DNA from: Spirochaetota bacterium
GTDB taxonomy: Bacteria > Spirochaetota > Spirochaetia > Treponematales > UBA12059
DNA: 64,000 bases
Assembly: GCA_026398615.1 (NCBI GenBank)
Contig: JAPLSN010000012.1
Span: 1 to 64,000, forward strand
Direction of reading: 5' to 3'
In this document: piece by piece, positions 31,777-40,238 of the stretch
How the letters are laid out: each line of letters opens with the position of its first letter
Position numbering within the stretch: position 1 is the stretch's first letter
Notes under the pieces: generated by a model
What the model was told of the DNA's origin: nothing
The model's input: the letters and a program-made list of their open reading frames with translations, nothing else
Database searches by the model: none
Made by a program: the position numbers and the translations under genes

Positions 31777-33198
31777 TTATGGTGCGGGTTTCGACCTGCG
31801 AACCGGCCTCGATTCGAACGTGACGTCGTCCCACCACGCCGATCCCGGGCCGATGAGCGAAAGGGTTACGCCGATGACGGCGGCGCCTTCGGGAACCGGT
31901 GCGATGATCACGGTTTCCTTCCAGTCGGAATCGCCGGAGACGGCGACGGAATTGACGCCTCCCTGGATGCCGCCGGTCCTGTCCACGAAATTGACCGAGA
32001 GCCCGGCACCTTGTGCGACGGATTCCGTTTTAATATATGCGCGCAGGACAATGGTTTCGCCGGCATTTGCCTTGATATATTGCCCCCAAAACCTGTTGAG
32101 CCCCTCTCCTTCGTTTCCCCGGATCGAAAAACTCGAATGACCACTGCGTTTTATCACGGTATCCCCGGTCCATACGCCGGCGTCGGGTGCGAGCAGGTCG
32201 CACGCGACCCAATCGGATGGTACGCCTGTTCCATTCACGGCTTCAGCGCCGCCATTTACCAGTATGCCCGGCATGGAAAGCCAACGCTTCAGGAGATTCC
32301 GGCGCCGGTAGGTCCAGACAACCTTTTTCGTGCGATCGATTTCAACGAGCCTTCCGTGCTGGGCATCCGCGATGAGTATGGTTCCTCCGGGCAGTTCCTC
32401 GACCTGGTAGGGTTTCGAGAGCACGCCGCGTCCGTACTCGAAAACCACGTCGCCCGTGGGAGTCACTTCGAGGATGCGGTCATTGTCGGAATCGGCGATG
32501 AGCGTGTTCCCGTCAGGAAGGCGCTGGGCGAACCTGGGCCAGTTCAATCCTTCCGAGTAACTCCAGACGATGGCTCCAGAATTATCGATTTCGATGATCC
32601 GGTTTCCGTCGGAATCGGCGATGAGGGTATTCCCGTCAGGCAAGCGCCTCGGCGCATGCTGTCTTTTTGCTCCGCGGAAAGCCCAGAACACGGTTCCTTC
32701 CCGGTCGGTCTCGAACACGAGGTCGTTGTACCTGCCGCTCACGAGGAAGTGCCCGTTCGGCAGTTCCGTAGCGTGGTTGGGATAGTCGAGCTTCGTCCCG
32801 TCGGAGAGGAGGCCGGTTCCGCCTCCCCATGATTGGCTTGTCCAGGCCACCTTCCCCGCGCCGTCCAGCTCTACGAGGCGGTCGGCGTTGGTATCCGGAA
32901 CGAGGACGTGGCCGTTGGAGAGCATGACCGCAGAATGGGCGAACCGAAGGCGCGTCTTTGCCTTCCATGTCACCCTGCCGGAGCGGTCGATGATGAAAAC
33001 CTTGCTGCCAGTGTCGCTGAAATCGGCTCCGCCACCGTCCGTGACGAGAATCCTGCCATCCGGAAGGACCTGGAACCCGAGAGCGCGCTGGAATTCGAAA
33101 TCGTCGAACCACCAGAGGAAGAACAGAGAGGCTATTATGACTGCCGCCCCGCTCAAAATAAGGCCAATTTTCGGAAATCGGCCCATTACCGGTTTCAT
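31777..33198 (-). CDS. Membrane-anchored beta-propeller protein with C-terminal carbohydrate-binding-like domain
   Basis: 473 residues. One N-terminal helix (IGLILSGAAVIIASLFFLWW) anchors it or acts as an uncleaved signal. Then five or more propeller blades with the repeated pattern RLPDGNTLIADSDNDRILEV / ELPNGHFLVSG, as in NHL and arylsulfotransferase-type propellers. Residues from about 325 form a jelly-roll-like module (SFSIRGNEGEGLNRFWGQY ... SAWWDDVTFESRPV) like family 4_9 carbohydrate-binding modules. No catalytic His of arylsulfotransferases is evident. It is 3 nt downstream of the truncated surface-protein gene and lies beside the RAYT/REP patch. Confidence 0.7.
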   Translation of the reverse strand: MKPVMGRFPKIGLILSGAAVIIASLFFLWWFDDFEFQRALGFQVLPDGRILVTDGGGADFSDTGSKVFIIDRSGRVTWKAKTRLRFAHSAVMLSNGHVLVPDTNADRLVELDGAGKVAWTSQSWGGGTGLLSDGTKLDYPNHATELPNGHFLVSGRYNDLVFETDREGTVFWAFRGAKRQHAPRRLPDGNTLIADSDGNRIIEIDNSGAIVWSYSEGLNWPRFAQRLPDGNTLIADSDNDRILEVTPTGDVVFEYGRGVLSKPYQVEELPGGTILIADAQHGRLVEIDRTKKVVWTYRRRNLLKRWLSMPGILVNGGAEAVNGTGVPSDWVACDLLAPDAGVWTGDTVIKRSGHSSFSIRGNEGEGLNRFWGQYIKANAGETIVLRAYIKTESVAQGAGLSVNFVDRTGGIQGGVNSVAVSGDSDWKETVIIAPVPEGAAVIGVTLSLIGPGSAWWDDVTFESRPVRRSKPAP

Positions 33199-33201
33199 GG
33201 T

Positions 33202-34143
33202 CTAGTAGCCATCAAATCTGAAATCCAAAACGGAAATTACGCCTGGGGAAAGAATCAAAGCTTCATATGTCATTGTAGGGTAGGAGTAAATCTCGAGCGA
33301 TGACCATGTACCGGAATCCAATCGGAAATCCGCCGAAGAAATCATGTCCCCCCAACGAGGATTTACAGGCAATGTAAGTTCAGCATTATATGTCCCGGCG
33401 TTTGCGCTCCCGAAAACAAAGTTTCCCAACGGATCCGTTATAGCAGTGTAGATCGCAGGACCTCCCTGATTCAATTCAAGGTCTACGTCCTCAACTGCCA
33501 ACATGCCAAACTCGTCATTCATCGAGTCACCGGTGACATTCCCCGACAGCGTCGCGCCGTCGTACACGAGGCAGCTCGCATCGGCGGGCAGCGCGTCCGA
33601 CAGCACGGCGGAAGAGCCGGGCCAGGATACGACGAACCAGTAGTACAGTTGTTCATTCCCGAGCGCCGTACCAGCGGGCACGCTGCCGGAAATGTCAAGG
33701 GTGCTTTCGACGATTTCCGAACTCGCCGAACGGTCGACCGGCGCGTCGTCCCAGAAATTCGGCAGGGAATTCAGCTTTGCGCGGAGCCGGGGTGTGCCGG
33801 ACAGGAGGTAGGGCCAAAAATCGGGGGGTATGCCGCTCACGGACCGGCTCACGGGTTGTGCCGATGGATCGCCGGGACCGAGAAAGTATTGGTTGCTGGG
33901 TTCGTAGAACGAGATCGGGCTCATCGTCAGGGACAGGGTGGTCGTCTGCGCCGCGGCCAGGACGACATCGTTCTTCACGGCTATCCCGGTTATCACGTCC
34001 CCCTCGACGGCGAACACCAGGACCGAGAAGGTTCCCGACGGGACATCCAGGGACAGGGTGATCGTGCTGCCGGGACTCGCGGATTCCCTGGCCTGGAATG
34101 CGACATCGGTGCCCCTGACGAGCTGGACGTGGATGCCGTCCAT
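33202..34143 (-). CDS. Surface-protein-like gene lacking its signal peptide, probably 5'-truncated
   Basis: 313 residues from the ATG at 34143. The protein is beta-rich: a Big/PKD-like N-terminal part (TITLSLDVPSGTFSVLVFAV), a central FYEPSNQYFLGPGDPSA segment, and a C-terminal carboxypeptidase-regulatory-like repeat (DPLGNFVFGSANAGTYNAEL). Such proteins should be exported, but no signal peptide or lipobox is found. Immediately upstream the sequence reads as the 5' end of an unrelated gene on the other strand. No good ribosome binding site precedes 34143. I infer loss of the 5' end by rearrangement. Part of the gene (33200-33520) is visibly poorer in GC than its surroundings. Confidence 0.5.
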   Translation of the reverse strand: MDGIHVQLVRGTDVAFQARESASPGSTITLSLDVPSGTFSVLVFAVEGDVITGIAVKNDVVLAAAQTTTLSLTMSPISFYEPSNQYFLGPGDPSAQPVSRSVSGIPPDFWPYLLSGTPRLRAKLNSLPNFWDDAPVDRSASSEIVESTLDISGSVPAGTALGNEQLYYWFVVSWPGSSAVLSDALPADASCLVYDGATLSGNVTGDSMNDEFGMLAVEDVDLELNQGGPAIYTAITDPLGNFVFGSANAGTYNAELTLPVNPRWGDMISSADFRLDSGTWSSLEIYSYPTMTYEALILSPGVISVLDFRFDGY

Positions 34144-34158
34144 GAAGGAAGCCGCCTC

Positions 34159-34465
34159 ATGCGTTCGCGTTACTTCGGTCTCGATCTGCTCCGGGGCCTT
34201 GGCGTGTTCGTCGTCATCGCCCTGCACTCGGTGTTCTACCGTTTCGGGGCCTCTACGACCTGGATCTGTCCGACCCGCCCGTCGTGGTGACCGTCATCGG
34301 CCTCCTCCTCATGTTCGCCGGGCTGTTCGCCATGGTGAGCGGCGTGTCTCACGGCGTTCGCACGATCGCGAACCTCGAAGCGGGCATGACCCGACGGAAG
34401 CTGGCGCTGCGCTTCCTGGCGTATGGCGGGCTCACGCCGGCGGTGGCCGCATCCGCGGCGGCTTG
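34159..34465 (+). pseudogene. Frameshifted, truncated acyltransferase-like membrane protein
   Basis: The ATG at 34159 opens MRSRYFGLDLLRGLGVFVVI followed by ALHSVFYRFG, a typical N-terminus of DUF1624/acyltransferase membrane proteins. At about 34246-34249 the frame breaks in a run of four G; one more G would restore LYDLDLSDPPVVVTVIGLLL and MFAGLFAMVSGVSHGVRTI in the next frame. The reading continues to about 34460 and stops at a REP sequence, far short of the family's 350 or more residues. So it carries both a frameshift and a 3' truncation. The precise family is uncertain. Confidence 0.6.
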
Positions 34466-34487
34466 CCGAGCACTGTCCCCCATGGAG
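34466..34487 (+). repeat. Solo REP sequence
   Basis: GAGCACTGTCCCCCATGGAG, the same core as the three copies beside the RAYT 2.7 kb away. It lies at the broken 3' end of the acyltransferase remnant. Confidence 0.75.
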
Positions 34488-34554
34488 TGCGGACTCTCGA
34501 CCCGGCGGAAGCGGCGCTTGAGTCCCCGGGCGGTTTCATGCTACTTGATGATGC

Positions 34555-35235
34555 ATGGAACTAGCCCGCAGCTGCCTCGTCATCGACCACGACGATACCG
34601 CGGTGATGAGCACCCCCCTGATCCACTATCCGGCCCACGTCGAAGCCATGCGCCGCCTCAGGCCGGGCGTGGCGGCCATCAGCCTGGACGGGTGGTTCCG
34701 GAAGAATTTCCACCCGGGCCTCAATGAATTCCTGTGTGACGAGCTGGGCATGTCGGACGCCGAGCTGGCCGAAAGCCAGCGGATATGGCGGGAGTTCACG
34801 GCCTCCCGCGCGGCGGAGTTCTTCCCCGGCATGCTCACGGCGCTTTGCGAATTCAAGCGGCGCGGCGGCGTCCTCGTCGTCGTTTCCCACTCGGATGTCG
34901 GAACGATCGAACGGGACTACCGCGCGGCGGCGGCGTCCGGGCTCGGGGCCGTCGTTCCCGATCTCGTGTTCGGCTGGGACGAGGATCCGGAACGGCGGAA
35001 ACCCCATCCCTGGCCCGTCCTGGAAACCATGTCGCGATTCGGCTTCAAGCCCGGAGAGCTGCTCGTGCTGGACGACCTTAAACCGGGGGCGGACATGGCG
35101 TACGCGGCAGGCGTCGACTTTGCGGCGGCGGGTTGGGGCCACGCGATCCCGGAGATCAGGGCGGCGTTCCGCGAACGGTGTTTCCGCTGGTTCGAAACCG
35201 TGGGGGATTTTTCGGGTTATCTTCTTGGATGCTGA
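34555..35235 (+). CDS. HAD-superfamily hydrolase
   Basis: 226 residues. HAD motif I is CLVIDHDDTAV (DxDxT-type with both Asp), motif II VVVSHSDVGT, the Lys of motif III in RRKPHPWPVLE, and motif IV LLVLDDLKPGADMAYAAG. The cap lies between residues 20 and 90. It is a phosphatase-type enzyme, substrate unknown. There is no Shine-Dalgarno before the ATG. It is unrelated to the 19.5-kb HAD gene. Confidence 0.85.
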   Translation: MELARSCLVIDHDDTAVMSTPLIHYPAHVEAMRRLRPGVAAISLDGWFRKNFHPGLNEFLCDELGMSDAELAESQRIWREFTASRAAEFFPGMLTALCEFKRRGGVLVVVSHSDVGTIERDYRAAAASGLGAVVPDLVFGWDEDPERRKPHPWPVLETMSRFGFKPGELLVLDDLKPGADMAYAAGVDFAAAGWGHAIPEIRAAFRERCFRWFETVGDFSGYLLGC

Positions 35236-35247
35236 CCATGACAGTCT

Positions 35248-35272
35248 GCCGACAGGCGGGATGCCTGCCGGC
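35248..35272. repeat. GC-rich hairpin between HAD and GGDEF genes
   Basis: GCCGACAGGC-GGGAT-GCCTGCCGGC, a 10-bp stem with one mismatch, 13 nt after the HAD stop. No T-run follows, and it may be a terminator remnant or a small dispersed palindrome. Confidence 0.5.
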
Positions 35273-35365
35273 AAGCGGCCGAGGCAGCGGCGAATTCCGC
35301 CGTGGCGCGGTAAAAAAAGCCTATATTGGGATCCGCATCGCCTGATGCGGGAGGGGAATCGGCGC

Positions 35366-36250
35366 ATGAGAATCCTCGTGATCGAAGACGATCAGTCGCA
35401 AAGGATGCTCCTTTCGGGGTTGCTCCTGCACAACGGGCACGAAGTGATCGAAGCCGCCACCGGCGCCGAGGCCTGGGACGTGATCGCCTCGGGCGGAATA
35501 CGCGTTCTCATCGTCGACCGGCTCCTTCCCGACATCGACGGGCTGTCCCTGCTGAGGCGCATCCGCTCCGTCCCGCTGCCCGGCTATGTCTACGCCATCG
35601 TCATCACCTCGGTGGAAGGCCGGGATTCCCTGCTCGAAAGCCTCGACGCGGGGGCCGATGACTACATCGCCAAGCCCTTCGACAAGAGCGAGCTCGTCGC
35701 GCGGCTCAAGATCGGCGAACGCATCCTCAGGCTCGAAACCAGACTCACCGACCTGGCGAAGAAGGATTATCTCACCGAGCTCCTCAACCGCTACGCTTTC
35801 ATCAAGCAGGCGGAGATCGAATTCGATCGAGCCAGGCGCGAAAATTCCCGCTTCGGGCTGATCATGATGGATCTCGACCACTTCAAGCTGGTCAACGACC
35901 GCCACGGGCACCTGGCCGGCGACGAGACGCTCAAGCTCGTCGCCGACACCTTGCGCTGCACTTGCAGGCCGTACGACATCATCTGCCGATGGGGAGGGGA
36001 GGAATTCCTCATCCTCACGCCGGGCTGCGACCTCACCAACACCGCCAGGACCGCGGAGCGTCTCAGGGCCGTCCTCCCGACCAAGGCCGTCGGCCTTCCG
36101 GGCGGCGGGTCGGTTTCCGTCACGGGCAGCTTCGGAGTGGTGGCGTATGTCCCGGGCGCGGATGACGAGGTGGCCGACATGATCGGAAGGGCGGACGAAG
36201 CGCTCTACGACGCGAAGAACGCCGGCCGCAACGCCGTGCGCACCGCCTGA
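35366..36250 (+). CDS. Response regulator with GGDEF diguanylate-cyclase output
   Basis: 294 residues. Receiver domain 1-118 with acidic residues EDD at 7-9, phospho-acceptor D51 (LIVDRLLPDID) and Lys of IAKPFDKSE. GGDEF domain from about 125: DYLTELLNRYAF, MMDLDHFKLVNDRHGH, and the active-site GGEEF near 210-214, so it should make cyclic di-GMP. The inhibitory I-site RxxD is present as RPYD five residues before it. The ATG at 35366 has GAGGGGA 9 nt upstream. The HPt gene follows 5 nt later. The cognate kinase is not in the window. Confidence 0.93.
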   Translation: MRILVIEDDQSQRMLLSGLLLHNGHEVIEAATGAEAWDVIASGGIRVLIVDRLLPDIDGLSLLRRIRSVPLPGYVYAIVITSVEGRDSLLESLDAGADDYIAKPFDKSELVARLKIGERILRLETRLTDLAKKDYLTELLNRYAFIKQAEIEFDRARRENSRFGLIMMDLDHFKLVNDRHGHLAGDETLKLVADTLRCTCRPYDIICRWGGEEFLILTPGCDLTNTARTAERLRAVLPTKAVGLPGGGSVSVTGSFGVVAYVPGADDEVADMIGRADEALYDAKNAGRNAVRTA

Positions 36251-36255
36251 GCGTC

Positions 36256-36636
36256 GTGGACGACCACCGCGCCTTCCTTGCCGGCCTCCCCGGCATCGAT
36301 CCGGAACTCGCGGCAGAGCGCCACGACGACGACATGGAGCTCTACCGGGAACTGCTCGTCCTCTTCCTCGAGGATTACGCCGGCGTGACAGACCGGGTCC
36401 GCACGGCGCTGGACCGGGGCCAACGCGCCACTGCGGTCAAATTGGTCCACAACCTTAAGGGCGTTGCGGGCAACCTGTGCGCCCAATCCGTCTACGGTCT
36501 CGCGTCGAAGCTGGGGTCGGCCGTGGCGGCAGGCGACGATCCGGCATGCCGCAGGCTGCTGGCGCAGGCGGACCTTGTCCTCAAGCCTCTGTTCGAACGG
36601 CTTGCCGTCCTGAAAGCGGAGAGCGGCGCGGACTGA
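36256..36636 (+). CDS. Histidine phosphotransfer (HPt) protein
   Basis: 126 residues, one HPt four-helix bundle. The phospho-His is H65 in KLVHNLKGVAGNLCAQSV; the flanking pattern YRELLVLFLEDYAGV and LVLKPLFERL is typical. It starts with GTG 5 nt after the GGDEF regulator, so the pair is probably co-translated and forms part of a phosphorelay in which HPt exchanges phosphate with the receiver of the GGDEF protein (inference). Confidence 0.88.
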   Translation: MDDHRAFLAGLPGIDPELAAERHDDDMELYRELLVLFLEDYAGVTDRVRTALDRGQRATAVKLVHNLKGVAGNLCAQSVYGLASKLGSAVAAGDDPACRRLLAQADLVLKPLFERLAVLKAESGAD

Positions 36637-36760
36637 CGGGCCTTCCGCGATCCGGCGGCGGGGGAACGCCACCATCCGGGAATTCCTGGCCATGGCTCCC
36701 GAATTGAAGGCCGGACTGGACGCGATCGCCTCGTCGAGGGCATGACGCTTGAAATAACGC

Positions 36761-36789
36761 TTGTGCCACCCGCGATCGTATCGTAGTCT
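36761..36789 (+). promoter_or_regulatory. Promoter of antiporter gene, probably leaderless
   Basis: -35 TTGTGC (36761-36766), 17-nt spacer, -10 TAGTCT (36784-36789), then 6 nt to the ATG at 36796. No Shine-Dalgarno. Confidence 0.5.
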
Positions 36790-36795
36790 GGACGG

Positions 36796-38553
36796 ATGGG
36801 TAGTTTCGGTATATTGAGCGACCGCTCGATCCTCTCGTTCCTCGTCCAGCTCCTTGTCATACTCGGGACGACGAGGATAGTCGGTTCGTTTTTCAAGCGC
36901 GTCTCCGGGTCCCGGCTGCCGGCCGAGATACTCGTCGGCATCGCCCTCGGCCCGACCTTGCTCGGCCGTTTCTGGCCCGCGGCCTTCGAAGCGCTTTTTC
37001 CCCGCGATATCGAACGAAGGCTGCCCCTCGAGATCACCGGCTGGATCGGGATACTTCTCTTCCTGCTGACCGTGGGCCTCGAAATCAACGCGCTGTCCGC
37101 GTGGCGCATGCGCCGCCAGGTGGCGCGCCTCTCCGCCGTCAGCCTTGCCATTCCCCTCGCGGGAGGGGCGGCGCTGGCGTTGTTCATCCCTCCCGAAGCC
37201 TTCGGACCCGCCCACGACGGCGTCCTCACCACCATGATCGCCGCCGGCTTCCTCGCGGTGGCGGCCATGCCCGCGGCCATGCGCGCGCTCTCCGAATCGG
37301 GCATCCTTGCCTCGGACCTGGGCGCGATGACGGGCACCGCCCTTTCAATCAATGAGCTCGCAGGATGGGTCTTCTTCACGACGGCCATCTCCTCGGTGGT
37401 CAGGGGACGCATCGATTCGATCCTCCTGGCGCGGGAAGCCATCCTCGTGCCGACGCTCATCGCGGCGGGGATGCTCCTCGGGAGGAAGGGCTTGCGCCCC
37501 CTCGCGCTGAGGCTCCGGGGCGGCAACGACGAGGAGACCGGTGCGGCCGTGTCCATCGTCGTGCTGACCGGCATACTCTGCGGCGTGCTGACGACGCTCA
37601 TCGGCGTACACGCCTTCTTCGGCTTTTTCCTGGCGGGTCTCGTCGTCGACATGAGCGGAACGGCGAGCGCGTCGGTGCGCTCCACGATCGGCAGGACCAT
37701 GGACGCCGTGTTCGTGCCCGTCTTCTTCGTGACCATCGGCATCAAGGTGGACGTGTTCGGCTCGTTCGACTGGCGCATCGTCGTCCTCGTGACCCTTGTC
37801 GGCCCCGCGCTCCGTTTCCTGGGCGCGTGGATCGCCGCCGCCGTCTCCGGCGTCCCGCGCTCCAACCGCGCGCTCTTCGCTGCATGCAACACGCCCTCGG
37901 GGGAACTGCACGTGATCATCGCGGCGGTCGCCTGCGAGGCGGGCGCCCTGGGCGAGCCCTTCCTGGCCGCGGTCCTCGTCAGCGTCCTCGTGAACACGAC
38001 GATACTTGGCCCCTGGGTCCGCTTTCTCCTCGACCGCCGCGGGGAACGTTCCATCATCGACCTGCTGCCGCCCATCGGCACGGACGCGGCCGTGTCCGCG
38101 TCCGATCGCGACGACGCGATCCGCGAGCTGTCAGACCGGGCGGCCGCCCTTGCCGGGATCGACGGGGGAACCATCCGCGCCGCCGTGCTCGAACGGGAGG
38201 CCAGCATGGGGACGGCGTTCGGCGACCGCGTGGCCTTTCCGCACGCGCGGATTCCCGGCCTTCGGAAACCGGTCATCGTCCCGGGATACTCGATCTCCGG
38301 GATCAGGGGATGGAACAGCCCGGATGGGCGGGATGTCCGCCTTGTGTTCCTCATCCTCACGCCGGAAGACGACCAGGATCTCCAGCTGCGGATACTCCGC
38401 GGCATCGCGGTGCCGCTGCACCGTCCCGGCGCCATCCCGCGCCTCGCGTCGGCGAGAAACGAGGAAAGTTTCCAGCTGGAACTCCGTTCCCTGCTCGGGG
38501 ACCAGCATCTTGAACTCAAGGGGCGTCCCGCGGATGCACACGGGAACCGGTAA
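36796..38553 (+). CDS. Monovalent cation:proton antiporter (CPA2) fused to a PTS EIIA-like domain
   Basis: 585 residues. About 12 membrane helices up to residue 410 form a CPA2/KefB-type exchanger: LPAEILVGIALGPTLLGRFW early, GTALSINELAGW (in the place of the ND motif) and GVHAFFGFFLAGLVV. A cytoplasmic domain from about 430 resembles EIIA of the mannitol/fructose class: AVLEREASMGTAFGDRVAFP followed by HARIP, with the phospho-acceptor-type H483, then LVFLILTP. EIIA-type domains on transporters suggest control by PTS phosphorylation. No PTS gene is in the window. The exchanged ion is not clear. Confidence 0.85.
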   Translation: MGSFGILSDRSILSFLVQLLVILGTTRIVGSFFKRVSGSRLPAEILVGIALGPTLLGRFWPAAFEALFPRDIERRLPLEITGWIGILLFLLTVGLEINALSAWRMRRQVARLSAVSLAIPLAGGAALALFIPPEAFGPAHDGVLTTMIAAGFLAVAAMPAAMRALSESGILASDLGAMTGTALSINELAGWVFFTTAISSVVRGRIDSILLAREAILVPTLIAAGMLLGRKGLRPLALRLRGGNDEETGAAVSIVVLTGILCGVLTTLIGVHAFFGFFLAGLVVDMSGTASASVRSTIGRTMDAVFVPVFFVTIGIKVDVFGSFDWRIVVLVTLVGPALRFLGAWIAAAVSGVPRSNRALFAACNTPSGELHVIIAAVACEAGALGEPFLAAVLVSVLVNTTILGPWVRFLLDRRGERSIIDLLPPIGTDAAVSASDRDDAIRELSDRAAALAGIDGGTIRAAVLEREASMGTAFGDRVAFPHARIPGLRKPVIVPGYSISGIRGWNSPDGRDVRLVFLILTPEDDQDLQLRILRGIAVPLHRPGAIPRLASARNEESFQLELRSLLGDQHLELKGRPADAHGNR

Positions 38554-38693
38554 CCGCCGCAGGCACGGCGGCGATGCCTCCGAGTTGACCGCAGGGCCGA
38601 ATCGGCCTATCATTGGGGACAGGCGGTGAACCGCCTGAAAATGATCGAAAGTCAGGGACGTTCCGGTTTTCAAGCCGGGAACGAGGCGATCCG

Positions 38694-40238
38694 GTGAAGC
38701 GAAAATCCGTCAGGGTCTCATACTTCCTCTCGGTCTTCGTCCCGTCATCCGCCGCCTGTCTCCTTTCCATCGCCGTCCTGATCGCCAGGGACGTCGTGTC
38801 GGGCAGCTTCGGCTCCGGATCGATTCCCTTCCTCGCCACCCTTGTCTCGGCGATGGTCGGCGGGTCCGCCCTCGTCGCCGCGCTGGTCGGGTCTTCCCTC
38901 GCCGAACCCGTGCTCGGGCTCGCCGCCGCGTCCAGGTCCCTTTCGGGTCTCGAAAACGGTTCCAGCACGGCGGGAGCCAGCCGGGGCGACGAGTTCGGCG
39001 ACATAGCGGGCGGCGTGGACAAGCTCGCCGCCGACCTCAAGGAAAACATGGCGCGGCTCGACGAACTCGTCAGCGACCGTACCGAGGAACTCTCGAGCGC
39101 CTACAGCGAGCTCCGCAAGCGGAACGAGACCATCCAGCGCGAACTCCGCATGGCCCACCGCGTCCAGCTCAAGATGATCCCGAGGCTCGAGGACCTGCCC
39201 GAGCGGCCGGAACTGTCCATGGCCGCCTGGTACGGCACCAAGGAAAATGTCGGCGGCGATCTCTACGATGTCCTGCGGATCGGACGGAACGCGTACGGCC
39301 TCCTCGTGGCCGACGTCTCGGGACACGGCGTACCTTCGGCCCTCATCACGGCGATGGTCAAGTCGGCGTTCCGGAACCGCGCGCGATGGGGCGTTCCCGC
39401 CGCCGTCGTCCTCAAGGACGTGAACGACGAGCTGGTGAAGGTCATCAGCGAGACGAACCACTACGTCACCGCGTATTTCGGGATCATCAACCTGGAAGAC
39501 GGTTCCTTCGAATATTCCTGCGCGGGCCATCATCCCGCCCTGCTCCGCACGCCGTCGGGGGAGATAGCGCGCCTCGACTGTCCCGGCAGCTTCCTCGGCG
39601 TGTTCGAGGACGCATCCTTCGAATCGCGGACGATACGCGTCGGATCGGGATCGAGGATCCTCATCTATACCGACGGCATCATCGAAGCCAGGAACCGCGC
39701 GAACGAAGACTACTCGATAAGGCGCCTCGAAGCTTTCTTCTCCCGCGAAGCGGACGCATGCCCGAGGGATTTCATCGATGCGCTCATGAAGGATGTGGAA
39801 AATTTCACGGGGGGCGCGCCGCGGCACGACGACCAGGCGGTCATGCTCATGGAGCTGAAAGGGCTGTGCGATGTCCGGGCGGAAGCGCAGGAACTGGAAC
39901 TCCTGCCTCCGGCGGGCGAACCCGGCGACTTTCCCCCGCCCGGACCGTCCGCTGAGCCGCCTTCCCGTCCCACCGAGTTGTTGACCCGCGGGCGTTTCGA
40001 CGAGGCCAGGACGATGCTCCTCGGGATGCTCGAACGCCGCCCGGCCGATCCCGGGATCCTCAACGATCTCGGCATAGCCGAATACCGCCTCGGTCGATTT
40101 GCCGAAGCCCGCTCGGCTTTCGCGAGGGCGGCGGAACTCGATCCCGGCGAAGCGCGCATCGCGCGCAACCTGGAGCTGGCGCGGCGCGGGCGGACGGAGC
40201 GCGGTCCAGCGGGCGCCTCCGGGAAAGGCAGGTCATGA
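38694..40238 (+). CDS. SpoIIE/PP2C serine phosphatase with HAMP-like linker and TPR tail
   Basis: 514 residues from a GTG. Two membrane helices within the first 70 residues (YFLSVFVPSSAACLLSIAVL; ATLVSAMVGGSALVAALVG) with almost no periplasmic loop, a HAMP-like segment, a coiled-coil (SDRTEELSSAYSELRKRNET), and the SpoIIE domain with GGDLYDV, LVADVSGHGVPSALITAMVK, SCAGHHPALLR, YTDGIIEARN and HDDQAVMLM. A Pro-rich linker leads to two TPRs at the end (GRFDEARTMLLGMLERRPAD). ATG codons upstream are out of frame; the GTG at 38694 fits the start of the first helix. It dephosphorylates an unknown Ser/Thr-phosphoprotein, typically an STAS anti-anti-sigma factor. Confidence 0.87.
   Translation: MKRKSVRVSYFLSVFVPSSAACLLSIAVLIARDVVSGSFGSGSIPFLATLVSAMVGGSALVAALVGSSLAEPVLGLAAASRSLSGLENGSSTAGASRGDEFGDIAGGVDKLAADLKENMARLDELVSDRTEELSSAYSELRKRNETIQRELRMAHRVQLKMIPRLEDLPERPELSMAAWYGTKENVGGDLYDVLRIGRNAYGLLVADVSGHGVPSALITAMVKSAFRNRARWGVPAAVVLKDVNDELVKVISETNHYVTAYFGIINLEDGSFEYSCAGHHPALLRTPSGEIARLDCPGSFLGVFEDASFESRTIRVGSGSRILIYTDGIIEARNRANEDYSIRRLEAFFSREADACPRDFIDALMKDVENFTGGAPRHDDQAVMLMELKGLCDVRAEAQELELLPPAGEPGDFPPPGPSAEPPSRPTELLTRGRFDEARTMLLGMLERRPADPGILNDLGIAEYRLGRFAEARSAFARAAELDPGEARIARNLELARRGRTERGPAGASGKGRS

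Noticed and set aside
36492-38519. 675-codon minus-strand frame opposite the antiporter
   Set aside because: Antisense to a clear membrane protein; Ser/Arg/Thr-rich and featureless.
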